From positions 682,001 through 746,000 of the forward strand of contig JBGAJM010000001.1 in assembly GCA_044224925.1 (NCBI GenBank): a DNA stretch of 64,000 nucleotides. Reading direction: 5' to 3'. Within the stretch, counting starts at the first letter, position 1, and every line of letters starts with the position of its first letter. Below the pieces are notes generated by a model. It saw nothing but the letters and a program-made list of their open reading frames with translations, was not told where the DNA came from and made no database searches. Both the position numbers and the translations under genes were made by a program. Of this stretch, positions 23,480 to 32,249 are shown piece by piece. This DNA is from Kapaibacterium sp044224925 (GTDB lineage: Bacteria; Bacteroidota; Ignavibacteria; Kapaibacteriales; Kapaibacteriaceae).

Positions 23480-25419
23480 CCCAGTTCGCCGGTGATGCCC
23501 AATTCGGCTCACCAAACCGTCAGCGCATTCTAACCTATCTCGTGCTTGGCATGGCCGTGCTCTATACCGGTCGACTCGGCTATCTCCAGATCATTCAGGG
23601 GAACGTCTATCGATTGAAGGCCGAGACGCAGGCGATCAAACAGTTGAAGGTGGAACCGTTCCGTGGGAACATGATCGATCGGAACGGACGCTACATCGTG
23701 CAGAATGCTCCGGGCTTCACGGTCACCATCACGCCCTACGAGTTCACCGATGCATCGTGCACACGGCTCTCGCACATCATCGGTGTGCCCGACTCGCTCA
23801 TCTGGCAGGAGGTGCGCAAGGCAGCGGCCAACAACAAGTTCGCACCACTCAAACTCGTGTATGCACGCGATGTCGGGTTCGATGTGATCAGTGCCATCGA
23901 GGAACAATCGGATGCCTTACCTGGCGTGGCCGTGATCATCGATCCGAAACGACTCTATGCATTCGAAGGGAATGGCGCTCACTTGTTCGGCTATGCGCGT
24001 GAAGTGAGCGAGGCGCAACTCAAGGCTCTTGGAGATGCCTATGAGCCGGGTGATATGACGGGACAGTCCGGGCTTGAGAAATCCTACGAACCTTTTGTGC
24101 GTGGCACCAAAGGCTATCAGTTCGTGGCCGTGAATAAAAGCGGTAAGCGCGTCTCGAGCTTCAACGATGGAATGAGTGATCTGCAGTCACTTGAGGGTGA
24201 CGATCTCTATCTCGGACTCGATGCCGGTCTGCAAGAGCTCACCGAAAAGTTGATGACAGGGCGGCGAGGCGGCGCGGTGGCCATCGATCCGTCGACGGGT
24301 GAGATCCTATGCTACGTGAGCAAGCCCGATTACGACCTTCGCAAGTTCGCCGGGAAGACGGCGCGCACCTACTACGGCGAATTGCACGACGATCCGCAGA
24401 TCCCGCTGCTGAATCGCGTGAGTCAGTCCAACTACTCTCCCGGCTCCACCTTCAAACCCTTCATGGCCTTGGCCTGTTTGCAGGAAGGACTGGTCACGGA
24501 GAAGACGCGACTGATGTGCAACGGCGGATATTCCTATGGTGGACGGTTCGCAAAGTGTCACGGAGGTGTGCACGGACCGATCAACATGACCGAAGCCATG
24601 CAGCATTCATGCAATGCCTACTTCTATCAACTCGGTCTGAAGCTCGGCGTCGACAAGTTCGGTTACTACGGCGCGCAGTTCGGATTCGGACAGAAGACGC
24701 GAGCCGACGTGACGGAGGAGGCCAAGGGCATCCTTCCAACGCGTGAGTGGATGAACAAACGGTATGGCGTGCGCGGGTGGACGAACTATGCCTTGATGAA
24801 CTGGGGCATCGGTCAAGGTGAAGTGAATGTGACGCCGTTGCAGATGGTGGCCTATATCGGCGCCATTGCGAACGAGGGCACGTTGTATCAACCACATGCC
24901 GTACGTGCCACGTACAACAAGGTCCTGAAAAAGAAGCAGCTTCTCTCCTACTACTCGCGCAAGCTACCCGTAGAGCAGAAGTACTTCCAGATGGTGAAAG
25001 AGGCCATGCGCCAAGTTGTGGTCGCAGGAACAGGTCGAGTGGTCGATATGCCCGAAGTGGAAGTATGCGGCAAGACAGGAACGGCGCAAACAGGCGGCAA
25101 GGACCAATCGTGGTTCGTCTGTTTCGCTCCGAAGGTCAACCCGACCATTGCCATTGTGGTCACGGCGGAAGAAGGCGGATTCGGTGCGGCAACGGCCGGA
25201 CCGATCGTGCGCAAGATGCTTGACTATTTCTTCCTGAAAAAGTGGCCTGTTGATGTGAAGCGCGACACGCTGTACACGAAGGTGGGCATGACGCCGAATG
25301 GCGCGGCCCTGGCAGATTCAACGAAGCCCATGCAAGATCAGCCCGTGCAGCGAGGTCCGTTCATGAAAGACCCCGCCCACGCCGCCCCACGAAAAGTGGT
25401 GGCCGTGAACGCACGATGA
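23476..25419 (+). CDS. mrdA: Penicillin-binding protein 2 (elongasome transpeptidase)
   Basis: A 647-residue class B PBP. One N-terminal helix is followed by a pedestal domain ('FRGNMIDRNGRYIVQNAPGF') and the transpeptidase domain with all three active-site motifs: S324-T-F-K327, S378-C-N380 and K533-T-G535. It cross-links peptidoglycan during side-wall growth together with RodA. The gene usually sits with mreC, mreD and rodA; here it follows an O-antigen ligase-like gene with an ATGA overlap, an uncommon neighbour. It overlaps the solute-binding lipoprotein gene downstream. Confidence 0.93.
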   Translation: MTQFAGDAQFGSPNRQRILTYLVLGMAVLYTGRLGYLQIIQGNVYRLKAETQAIKQLKVEPFRGNMIDRNGRYIVQNAPGFTVTITPYEFTDASCTRLSHIIGVPDSLIWQEVRKAAANNKFAPLKLVYARDVGFDVISAIEEQSDALPGVAVIIDPKRLYAFEGNGAHLFGYAREVSEAQLKALGDAYEPGDMTGQSGLEKSYEPFVRGTKGYQFVAVNKSGKRVSSFNDGMSDLQSLEGDDLYLGLDAGLQELTEKLMTGRRGGAVAIDPSTGEILCYVSKPDYDLRKFAGKTARTYYGELHDDPQIPLLNRVSQSNYSPGSTFKPFMALACLQEGLVTEKTRLMCNGGYSYGGRFAKCHGGVHGPINMTEAMQHSCNAYFYQLGLKLGVDKFGYYGAQFGFGQKTRADVTEEAKGILPTREWMNKRYGVRGWTNYALMNWGIGQGEVNVTPLQMVAYIGAIANEGTLYQPHAVRATYNKVLKKKQLLSYYSRKLPVEQKYFQMVKEAMRQVVVAGTGRVVDMPEVEVCGKTGTAQTGGKDQSWFVCFAPKVNPTIAIVVTAEEGGFGAATAGPIVRKMLDYFFLKKWPVDVKRDTLYTKVGMTPNGAALADSTKPMQDQPVQRGPFMKDPAHAAPRKVVAVNAR

Positions 25420-26486
25420 TGCGTCGATCGCTTCTTTTGTGCGGCATCGCCCTTTTCATGTTGGGCTGCACGTCGGACCGAGACGCATCGGTCGACACCA
25501 TCCGCTTCTGGCACTTCTGGTCCGAGCCTGCACAGCGCAAGGCACTTGAGGACATCGTGCACGACTACGAGCGTGAGCATCCCAACGTTCACGTCGAGCT
25601 CAGTGCCGTGCAATGGTCCGATGGAAAATCGAAACTGCATCTTGCCTTCAATGCCGGTACACAGCCGGATGTGCTGCACCTTGGTTCCGATTGGCTTGCG
25701 GAGTTTGCCGAGGCCGGCGTTCTCGCCCCCATCCCCGACACGCTTCGCGGTGAACTCGGCCTGGAGTTCGCTGCACCATGGACGCGCAATGCGCGTGCGC
25801 TCGTGGAGTGGACCGGACCGACACCGCGCTACCAATGGGGCCTCTGTGCCACCGATGCACACAACGTTCTTAAACGTACGCTGCCCATGCTCTGGACATT
25901 CGGTGCTCCCACGTTCATGACGCGACTGCCCATTCAAAAGGACATGAACGACACGCTCGTGCATGCACTTGACTCGTTGCGCCTTCGCGCACAGCACCAG
26001 GCATTGATCGAGCGTTCGCGTGACCTTGATGAACGGTTTTTGCGTGGCGAGGTGAAGTATGTGTACACCGGTGCGTGGATCATCGACATGGCACGGCAAC
26101 GCGGCATCACGTCGTTCACCGTACACCCAACACCGTCCATCCTCAATGGCGACGTGCTCTGTGTGAGCAAGAAGGCGCACGACAGAGATCGCGCCAATGC
26201 ATTCGTGGCCTACCTGACGGCACATGCTCAGTCAGCGCGCCTCTGCGCGGCCGTCAGCGATGCAGGATTTCCAAGCACACGCAATGGCGAGAAAGACACG
26301 ATGGGCATGGATGCTTGGCGGCAAGGATTCCTTGCCACCGTGAACATGTCGAAGCCCATTGCCAACTCAGCACGATCACTTGATGCAGAGCCGATCATCG
26401 AAGACATGATCGTTCGTTGCTATGACGCAACGTCGATCGACGATGTGCGCCGCATCGTGCGCGAGGCGCGATCACGCCTCCAGTAG
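25416..26486 (+). CDS. Orphan extracellular solute-binding lipoprotein (sugar ABC type)
   Basis: A 356-residue lipoprotein (lipobox 'FMLGC', Cys18) with a bacterial extracellular solute-binding protein 1 fold: 'IRFWHFWSEPAQ' at the start of the mature domain, 'PDVLHLGSDWLAEFAEAG' and 'GAWIIDMARQRG'. Such proteins normally feed sugars or peptides to an ABC permease, but no permease or ATPase gene is near. It overlaps PBP2 by ATGA and is the last gene of that run, so it may bind a cell-wall or polysaccharide fragment; that idea is inference only. The 3' end overlaps the convergent SRPBCC gene by 15 bases. Confidence 0.82.
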   Translation: MMRRSLLLCGIALFMLGCTSDRDASVDTIRFWHFWSEPAQRKALEDIVHDYEREHPNVHVELSAVQWSDGKSKLHLAFNAGTQPDVLHLGSDWLAEFAEAGVLAPIPDTLRGELGLEFAAPWTRNARALVEWTGPTPRYQWGLCATDAHNVLKRTLPMLWTFGAPTFMTRLPIQKDMNDTLVHALDSLRLRAQHQALIERSRDLDERFLRGEVKYVYTGAWIIDMARQRGITSFTVHPTPSILNGDVLCVSKKAHDRDRANAFVAYLTAHAQSARLCAAVSDAGFPSTRNGEKDTMGMDAWRQGFLATVNMSKPIANSARSLDAEPIIEDMIVRCYDATSIDDVRRIVREARSRLQ

Positions 26487-26918
26487 TTCTTTCGTGCGTT
26501 GTTGTCGGTAGGCGAACATCGACGAGATCTGTCGCCGAACGAACAGAGTATGAGCTAGAGCACCGAAGATGCCGAACGGCAGTGCATAGTCCACGATGTC
26601 GGTAAGCTCCGTGCCGCCCTCCACCTCCTTGAATTCCCTTCGCTGGATCCACGTGCGGAACGGACCGCGCACCTGCTCATCGGTGAAGCGGAACGGCGCA
26701 GCATACTCGGTGATGCGAACCTTCCACGTCGACGTGAAGATGCCGAACTGCGTCACGCGCAGCGTGATCTCGTTGCCAACACCGGCGTTGCCGCTTGCGA
26801 GCACGCGCACCGACGTGTTGGGTGGCGTGATGCGAAGGAGGTTCGACGTGTCGTCGTGAAAATGAAAGACACGGTCGATCGGTGCTTCAATGCGGACTGT
26901 TCGAGAGTAACTGTACAT
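26472..26918 (-). CDS. SRPBCC-superfamily ligand-binding/cyclase-like protein
   Basis: A 148-residue START/Bet v1-like protein: 'VRIEAPIDRVFHFHDDTSNLLRITPP' (first strand and helix), 'TSTWKVRITEY', 'GPFRTWIQRREF' and 'GGTELTDIVDYALPFG' are the landmarks of this group. The ATG at 26916-26918 gives the usual family start but overlaps the Nudix gene by 32 bases; no shorter start keeps the first strand. These proteins bind small hydrophobic molecules; the ligand here is unknown. Confidence 0.75.
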   Translation of the reverse strand: MYSYSRTVRIEAPIDRVFHFHDDTSNLLRITPPNTSVRVLASGNAGVGNEITLRVTQFGIFTSTWKVRITEYAAPFRFTDEQVRGPFRTWIQRREFKEVEGGTELTDIVDYALPFGIFGALAHTLFVRRQISSMFAYRQQRTKELLEA

Positions 26919-27444
26919 GTTTGTGTGCCATGCGAAGCATGGATCCTTCCGTGGTGTAATCGGCGATCTTGGAAATGGGTACCCATGCAAGGTCGTGCGA
27001 CTCGTCGCTCACAATGTGATCGGTGTGTGCTGCTCGTAGAACAAACCGCACATCGTAGTGAAAATGTTCCGGTTCGGTGCCGCGGGCCGGGATCACGTGA
27101 ATGTCGACGTCGAAGATCTCCGTCGACATTGGTGCCACATCGTCGACGCCGGACTCTTCCTGCGCCTCACGGATGGCCACGGCAAGCACATCGGGGTCAC
27201 CATCGGCATGCCCGCCCAGCTGCAGCCATTTGTCGAGCTTTCGATGATGCGTCAGCAAAACACGCGTCCCCGTTGGATCGACGATCCACGCCGAACCCGT
27301 GATATGTCCTTCCACCGTGGTCCGCTCAAAGCAGTTCGGCTCCCTCTCCACGAAGGCCGCAAGCCGATCCACCATGTCGGCTTCTTCAGGATATCGCTCT
27401 CGATATCGACCCAACGCATACAACAACATCATACGTTCGTTCAT
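26887..27444 (-). CDS. Nudix hydrolase
   Basis: A 185-residue Nudix protein. The Nudix box is 'GHADGDPDVLAVAIREAQEESGV' (~78-100, given here in two parts: GHADGD...AVA and REAQEESG), in which the metal-binding REAQEE core is intact but the early Glu of the classic pattern is Pro, as in several members annotated only as NUDIX hydrolase. It cleaves a nucleoside-diphosphate-linked substrate that cannot be predicted. It is divergent from truA (31-base gap) and probably cotranscribed with the SRPBCC gene. Confidence 0.85.
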   Translation of the reverse strand: MNERMMLLYALGRYRERYPEEADMVDRLAAFVEREPNCFERTTVEGHITGSAWIVDPTGTRVLLTHHRKLDKWLQLGGHADGDPDVLAVAIREAQEESGVDDVAPMSTEIFDVDIHVIPARGTEPEHFHYDVRFVLRAAHTDHIVSDESHDLAWVPISKIADYTTEGSMLRMAHKHVQLLSNSPH

Positions 27445-27475
27445 CGGTGAGGCTCCTCATTGCCTAATTTGCGAC

Positions 27476-28252
27476 ATGGCTCGCTTCAAAATAACCCTCG
27501 AATACGAAGGCACACGCTATTCCGGATGGCAAGTGCAAAAGAACGCTCGGACCGTCCAGGGCGAATTGATCGGCGCATTTGCCGATGCTCTGGGATCGCG
27601 CGACTTCGAGCTCATGGGCTCCGGGCGCACCGATGCCGGTGTTCACGCCCTCATGCAAGTGGCACATATCGAGGCGCGCACACAGCTCGCACCGCACATT
27701 CTGCGCATGAAGGTGAACGACAAGCTGCCGGCCGATGTGAATGTGATCGACATCGTCAAGGCAGATCCAAAGTTCCATGCACGCCATGATGCCACGTCGC
27801 GCACCTATCTGTATCAGATCAGTCGCCGTCGCACCTCGTTCGGCAAACGCTATGTATGGTGGGTGAAGGACACGCTCAGTGCCGACGCCATGCGCGCTGC
27901 CTGTGCGGCCTTCGAGGGATTTCATGATTTCCGCTCGTTCACCAAGGACGACCCCGAAGAGAAGTCCACGACGGTGGAGATGCAGGAGTGCTCGCTGCAC
28001 GAATTCGGCGATCTCATCGTGCTTCGCATCCAGGGCTCTCACTTCCTGTGGAAGATGGTCCGTCAGATGGTGGGCATCATCGTCGAGGCAGGACGCGGGG
28101 CCATGTCGCCCGCTCAAATAACACAGATGCTCCGCACGTCCACCACGATACCGGCCACGACCACAGCGCCGCCATCGGGTTTGTTCCTCGAGCACGTTCG
28201 ATACAAGGGCGACGGGCCGGCACCACCAGTTCGACCAACTTTCAGGATGTGA
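27476..28252 (+). CDS. truA: tRNA pseudouridine synthase A
   Basis: A 258-residue TruA that makes pseudouridine at tRNA positions 38-40. It starts 'MARFKITLEYEGTRYSGWQ' and has the catalytic 'GSGRTDAGVHA' motif with the Asp near residue 51, 'YLYQISRRRT' and 'GSHFLWKMVRQMVG'. The ATG at 27476 is the family start; the open frame extends upstream only through the divergent Nudix gene. A TAATTTG box at 27465-27471 lies 4 bases before the ATG and may give a leaderless mRNA. It is followed after 2 bases by msrB. Confidence 0.95.
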   Translation: MARFKITLEYEGTRYSGWQVQKNARTVQGELIGAFADALGSRDFELMGSGRTDAGVHALMQVAHIEARTQLAPHILRMKVNDKLPADVNVIDIVKADPKFHARHDATSRTYLYQISRRRTSFGKRYVWWVKDTLSADAMRAACAAFEGFHDFRSFTKDDPEEKSTTVEMQECSLHEFGDLIVLRIQGSHFLWKMVRQMVGIIVEAGRGAMSPAQITQMLRTSTTIPATTTAPPSGLFLEHVRYKGDGPAPPVRPTFRM

Positions 28253-28254
28253 CC

Positions 28255-28782
28255 ATGACATCACGATGGGTACTTCCCCTGCTCTTTGTTGCAGCAGTTG
28301 GGATGGCCTGCGGCGGGAACCCGCCGCAGAAGACGGCAGGGCCGTCAAAGATCAAGATCTACGATCCACGAACAAAGGAGACCACGATGGTCGACAAAGT
28401 GATCAAATCAGAAGAAGAGTGGAAGAAGGAACTCACGCCCGAAGAGTATCGCATTGCGCGCCAAGCAGGCACGGAACGCGCCTTCGCCAATGCCTATTGG
28501 GACAATCACGACAAGGGCATGTACTACTGCAAGTGCTGTGGCACAGCGTTGTTCGCATCGGACACGAAGTTCGACAGCGGAACGGGATGGCCGTCGTTCT
28601 TTGATGCCGTCTCCAAGGACAATGTGAAGCTCGTCTCGGACCACTCGCTCATGATGGAGCGCATCGAAGTGCGCTGCGCCAAATGCGATGCTCACCTTGG
28701 ACATTTGTTCGACGATGGACCGAAACCGACAGGACAGCGGTACTGCATGAACAGTGCGTCGATGCAGTTCAAGAAACAGTGA
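28255..28782 (+). CDS. msrB: Lipoprotein methionine-R-sulfoxide reductase B
   Basis: A 175-residue MsrB. After a lipoprotein signal (Cys19 in 'VGMAC') comes a short linker and the full MsrB domain: zinc cysteines in 'CKCC' and 'CAKC', 'FDSGTGWPSFFDAV', and the catalytic cysteine in 'QRYCMNSASM'. It reduces the R form of methionine sulfoxide. Being lipid-anchored, it likely repairs envelope proteins. The ATG at 28255 follows the truA stop by 2 bases. A strong terminator follows. Confidence 0.93.
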   Translation: MTSRWVLPLLFVAAVGMACGGNPPQKTAGPSKIKIYDPRTKETTMVDKVIKSEEEWKKELTPEEYRIARQAGTERAFANAYWDNHDKGMYYCKCCGTALFASDTKFDSGTGWPSFFDAVSKDNVKLVSDHSLMMERIEVRCAKCDAHLGHLFDDGPKPTGQRYCMNSASMQFKKQ

Positions 28783-28800
28783 TCGACCCCACAACACACA

Positions 28801-28835
28801 AAAGCCCGTCAACGCGAACGTTGACGGGCTTTTTT
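28801..28835 (+). terminator. Rho-independent terminator after truA-msrB
   Basis: Perfect 14-bp arms (28801-28814 and 28819-28832) around a CGAA loop, followed by a T run to 28835. On the other strand an A/T-flanked stem would also serve the end of the RND permease gene at 28854. Confidence 0.9.
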
Positions 28836-28853
28836 CTTGTGTGCATTGGTGCA

Positions 28854-31800
28854 TCAATGCGATGATGTCATGAGTCCTTCGCGCAATTGTCGACGGTGCT
28901 TACGTCGGCTGATCCGCAGTTGTACCCGATACAAGATCAGATACATACACGGTACCACCACCAACGTCAAGAACGTGGCAAAGCTGAGTCCGAAGATGAT
29001 CGAGTAGGCCAGCGGTCCCCAGAAGGCAACACTGTCGCTTCCAAAGTGAATGTGCGGGTTGCGCAGGTTCAACATCTCCATGAAGTCGATGTTGAAGCCA
29101 ACGGCCAAGGGGATCAAGCCGAGGATCGTTGCACCGGCCGTCAGGATCACCGGGTTGAAGCGGATGGCTCCCCCTTCGATGATGGCCCGTCGGGTCTTCC
29201 AGCCTTGCTTCTTGAGCACGTCCGTGAAGTCCACCAGCACGATACCGTTTCGTACCACGATACCACCGAGGGCAATGATACCGACCCCCGTGATGGCGAT
29301 GGAGAACGTCAATCGGAAGAGCATGAAGCCAAGGAGCACGCCGATCACGGAGAACAACACGGTCGACATGATCAACAACGGCTTGGCAACCGAGTTGAAC
29401 TGCGTCACCATGATGAAGAAGATCAACATGGCAGCAATTCCGAAGGCCAGGCCAAGGAAGTCCGAGGTCTCCTTCTGATCTTCCTGTGCACCGGTCTGCT
29501 TGATCTCATAGCCTTCAGGCAGGTCCATGCGATCGAGTGCCTTCTTGATCGAAGCATTGATCTGATTCGCATTGAAGCCTTGAAGCACGTTGGACGAGAG
29601 CGTCACCACGCGTTTGTTGTTCTTGCGGTTGATACCGGCGAAGGTGGTGTGGTACTCGACCTTTGCCACTGACGAGATCGGCACTTGACGGAAGTTGCCA
29701 CTGCTCATTTCGCGGAACGTCAGCGGAATGTCGAGCAAGGCATCGACGTTCTTCCGCATATCTTCCTTCACGCGCAATTGGACCTTGTACTCATCTTCAC
29801 CTTCACGGTACTTGGTGGCCTCGGCTCCGTAGAGCTCGTTGCGCAGTGCCATACCGATCTGGGCCGATGAGATACCTTCGCGGTTCGCCTTCTCGCGATC
29901 CACCTTGACAAGGATCTCAGGCTTGCTGCGCTCGAGATCACTCTTGAGCTTTTCGATCCCGGGGATGCGCAGACTGTCGACCAACAACAGCTTCACGCGT
30001 GAGGAGATCGCGACGAGCGAGTCGAAGTCGTCTCCGCTCAACTCGATGTTGATCTCTTTCCCGGTCGGTGGACCATTGCTTTCTTTGTTCACCACGATCT
30101 CGGCTCCGGGAATGTCCTTCAACGCTTCGCGGAACTTCGTGAGATACGTGCTGGTGAGTGCACCATGACGGTACTGGAATTCCACAAAGGCAACGGTCAC
30201 CTTACCCTTATGCGGCGTCACGGTGCGGTCCGGCTGTTGTGGATCTCCCGCTCCGATACCGACGTTGGAGATCACGGACTTCACAAGCGGGTTGTTCTCT
30301 CCAAGCACATCCGAGACGCGCTTCTCGACAACTCGTAGCAGAGAGTCCGTCTCCTTGGCATCTGTGCCAATTGGCGTTTGAACGTAGATGTAGGCGTAGT
30401 TCGGCTCGGCAGATGGGAAGAAGACCACTTCTGGTGCGAACACCGACATCAGTCCGAAGGTCGTGAAGAGCAGGACGACGATGCCTGATACCACATAGAT
30501 CGGACGACGTCCGTACAACACATATCGCAGCGTGGCACGATACTTCTCCATCACCCACGGAAGTCCGCGTTCCTGGAACGGTACGATGAGCTTCGGTGTG
30601 ATGTAGTAGTGGTTGAGAAGCCAGAATGCGATCGTGAACACGGTGAGCGATGCGACCCAGATCATGCTCGTGGCAATGCCAAGAAGAACGATCAGGGCAC
30701 CGATGAGCAAACGTGTGATCAGACGACGCATCGTGATACCGCGGACCGGCTTGTCCATGAAGTCGACAGCGAACACCGGATTCATGATGTAGGCAACGAT
30801 GAGCGATGCCGTGAGCGTGATGATCAGCACGGCCGGAAGGTAGCGCATGAACTCACCCACCAGACCCGGCCAGAACAGCAGCGGGAAGAATGGCGCGAGC
30901 GTTGTGAGCGTTCCTGCCACCACCGGAGCGAACACTTCTGCGGCCGCATACTTGGCCGCCGTCTTCACATCGATCTTCTCCTTGACGTGCAGTCGGTGCG
31001 TGTTCTCGATCACCACAATGGCGTCGTCAACAATGATACCGAGCGCAAGGAGGAAGGCGAACGTCACCACGATGTTGAAGGTGAATCCGAGTCCTGGCAT
31101 CACAATGAAGGCCAGGAAGGAGGAAAGGGGTGTGGCCAGTCCGATGAAGAGTGCATTCTGCACTCCCATGAAGAACATGAGCACGCCCGTCACCAGCAAG
31201 AATCCGATGATGATGGAGTTGATAAGATCAGCAAGGTTGATCCGCGTTGCCAGCGACTGATCGTTGGTGATCACCACGTCGATGTTCGGCGGCAGCTTCT
31301 TGGCCTTGTATTCCTTGATGATGTCCTGGATCTGATCGGAGGCATTGATGAGGTTCTCCCCTGCCTTCTTCAACACCGATAGTGTGACAACGCTCTTCCC
31401 GTTCAGACGGGCAAAGCTCTGTTGTTCTTCATTGGTATACGTGACGGTGGCAACGTCGCGCACATAGACGGTATTGCCACGACCCGACTTCACAACGATG
31501 CGATTGATCTGCTCGGGATCGGTGAACTCGCCGCTCACTTGCAGATTCCAACGTACGCCGCCGGAGACCACGTCACCACCAGAGATGTTCACGTTCTCCG
31601 ACCCGATGGCACGGGACACATCATCGAAGGAAAGTCCAAGGGCTTGAAGGCGGTAGGGATCCACGTCAACGCGTACTTCTTTGGTCAGTGCACCAATGAT
31701 ATCGACCCGGCGGATCTCCTTGAGTCCTTCGATCTTGTCCTGCAGATCTTCTCCGTACTTCTTCAGCACGTCGAGTCCAACGTTCCCGGCAATGTTGATG

Positions 31801-32240
31801 GCCATGATCGGGAATTCGGAGAAGTCCACTTCCTGAACCTCCGGCTCCTTCGTGAGATTGTTCGGCAACTCCGCACGAGCCTTGTCGACGGCATCAGTCA
31901 CTCGCTGCTTCGCCAAGGCCGGCTTGACCTTCGTGGTGAACTCCACCGTGATGATGGAGGCATTCTGGATGGACTTCGAGATGACGCGCTTCACATCGGA
32001 AACGCTCTTCACTTGCTTTTCGATCTTTCGCGTGATCAGGTTCTCAACGTCGGTTGGCGACGTGCCGGCATTGATCGTCACGATCGAGATCGTTGGGACG
32101 ACGATGTCCGGGAACTGCTCCTTCGGCAATCGCACATACGAGACGATACCGATGATCGAGACGATCAGCGTGAGCACGTAGACCGTGACCTTGTTGTCGA
32201 CGGCCCACGCAGTGATGGGAAATGATTTGTGGTGTTGCAT
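28854..32240 (-). CDS. RND efflux transporter permease (AcrB/HAE1 family)
   Basis: A 1128-residue inner-membrane RND pump with two six-helix halves and two large periplasmic loops. The proton-relay aspartates D405-D406 in 'GIIVDDAIVVIENT' match E. coli AcrB D407-D408, and the N-terminus 'FPITAWAVDNKVTVYVL' is typical of the HAE1 group. It works with the adaptor and TolC-like proteins encoded just upstream to export drugs or other toxic compounds. It is ~80 residues longer than AcrB; part of the excess is a hydrophobic segment near residue 510-560 between helices 6 and 7. Substrates unknown. Confidence 0.94.
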   Translation of the reverse strand: MQHHKSFPITAWAVDNKVTVYVLTLIVSIIGIVSYVRLPKEQFPDIVVPTISIVTINAGTSPTDVENLITRKIEKQVKSVSDVKRVISKSIQNASIITVEFTTKVKPALAKQRVTDAVDKARAELPNNLTKEPEVQEVDFSEFPIMAINIAGNVGLDVLKKYGEDLQDKIEGLKEIRRVDIIGALTKEVRVDVDPYRLQALGLSFDDVSRAIGSENVNISGGDVVSGGVRWNLQVSGEFTDPEQINRIVVKSGRGNTVYVRDVATVTYTNEEQQSFARLNGKSVVTLSVLKKAGENLINASDQIQDIIKEYKAKKLPPNIDVVITNDQSLATRINLADLINSIIIGFLLVTGVLMFFMGVQNALFIGLATPLSSFLAFIVMPGLGFTFNIVVTFAFLLALGIIVDDAIVVIENTHRLHVKEKIDVKTAAKYAAAEVFAPVVAGTLTTLAPFFPLLFWPGLVGEFMRYLPAVLIITLTASLIVAYIMNPVFAVDFMDKPVRGITMRRLITRLLIGALIVLLGIATSMIWVASLTVFTIAFWLLNHYYITPKLIVPFQERGLPWVMEKYRATLRYVLYGRRPIYVVSGIVVLLFTTFGLMSVFAPEVVFFPSAEPNYAYIYVQTPIGTDAKETDSLLRVVEKRVSDVLGENNPLVKSVISNVGIGAGDPQQPDRTVTPHKGKVTVAFVEFQYRHGALTSTYLTKFREALKDIPGAEIVVNKESNGPPTGKEINIELSGDDFDSLVAISSRVKLLLVDSLRIPGIEKLKSDLERSKPEILVKVDREKANREGISSAQIGMALRNELYGAEATKYREGEDEYKVQLRVKEDMRKNVDALLDIPLTFREMSSGNFRQVPISSVAKVEYHTTFAGINRKNNKRVVTLSSNVLQGFNANQINASIKKALDRMDLPEGYEIKQTGAQEDQKETSDFLGLAFGIAAMLIFFIMVTQFNSVAKPLLIMSTVLFSVIGVLLGFMLFRLTFSIAITGVGIIALGGIVVRNGIVLVDFTDVLKKQGWKTRRAIIEGGAIRFNPVILTAGATILGLIPLAVGFNIDFMEMLNLRNPHIHFGSDSVAFWGPLAYSIIFGLSFATFLTLVVVPCMYLILYRVQLRISRRKHRRQLREGLMTSSH

Positions 32241-32249
32241 GGCTGTTCC

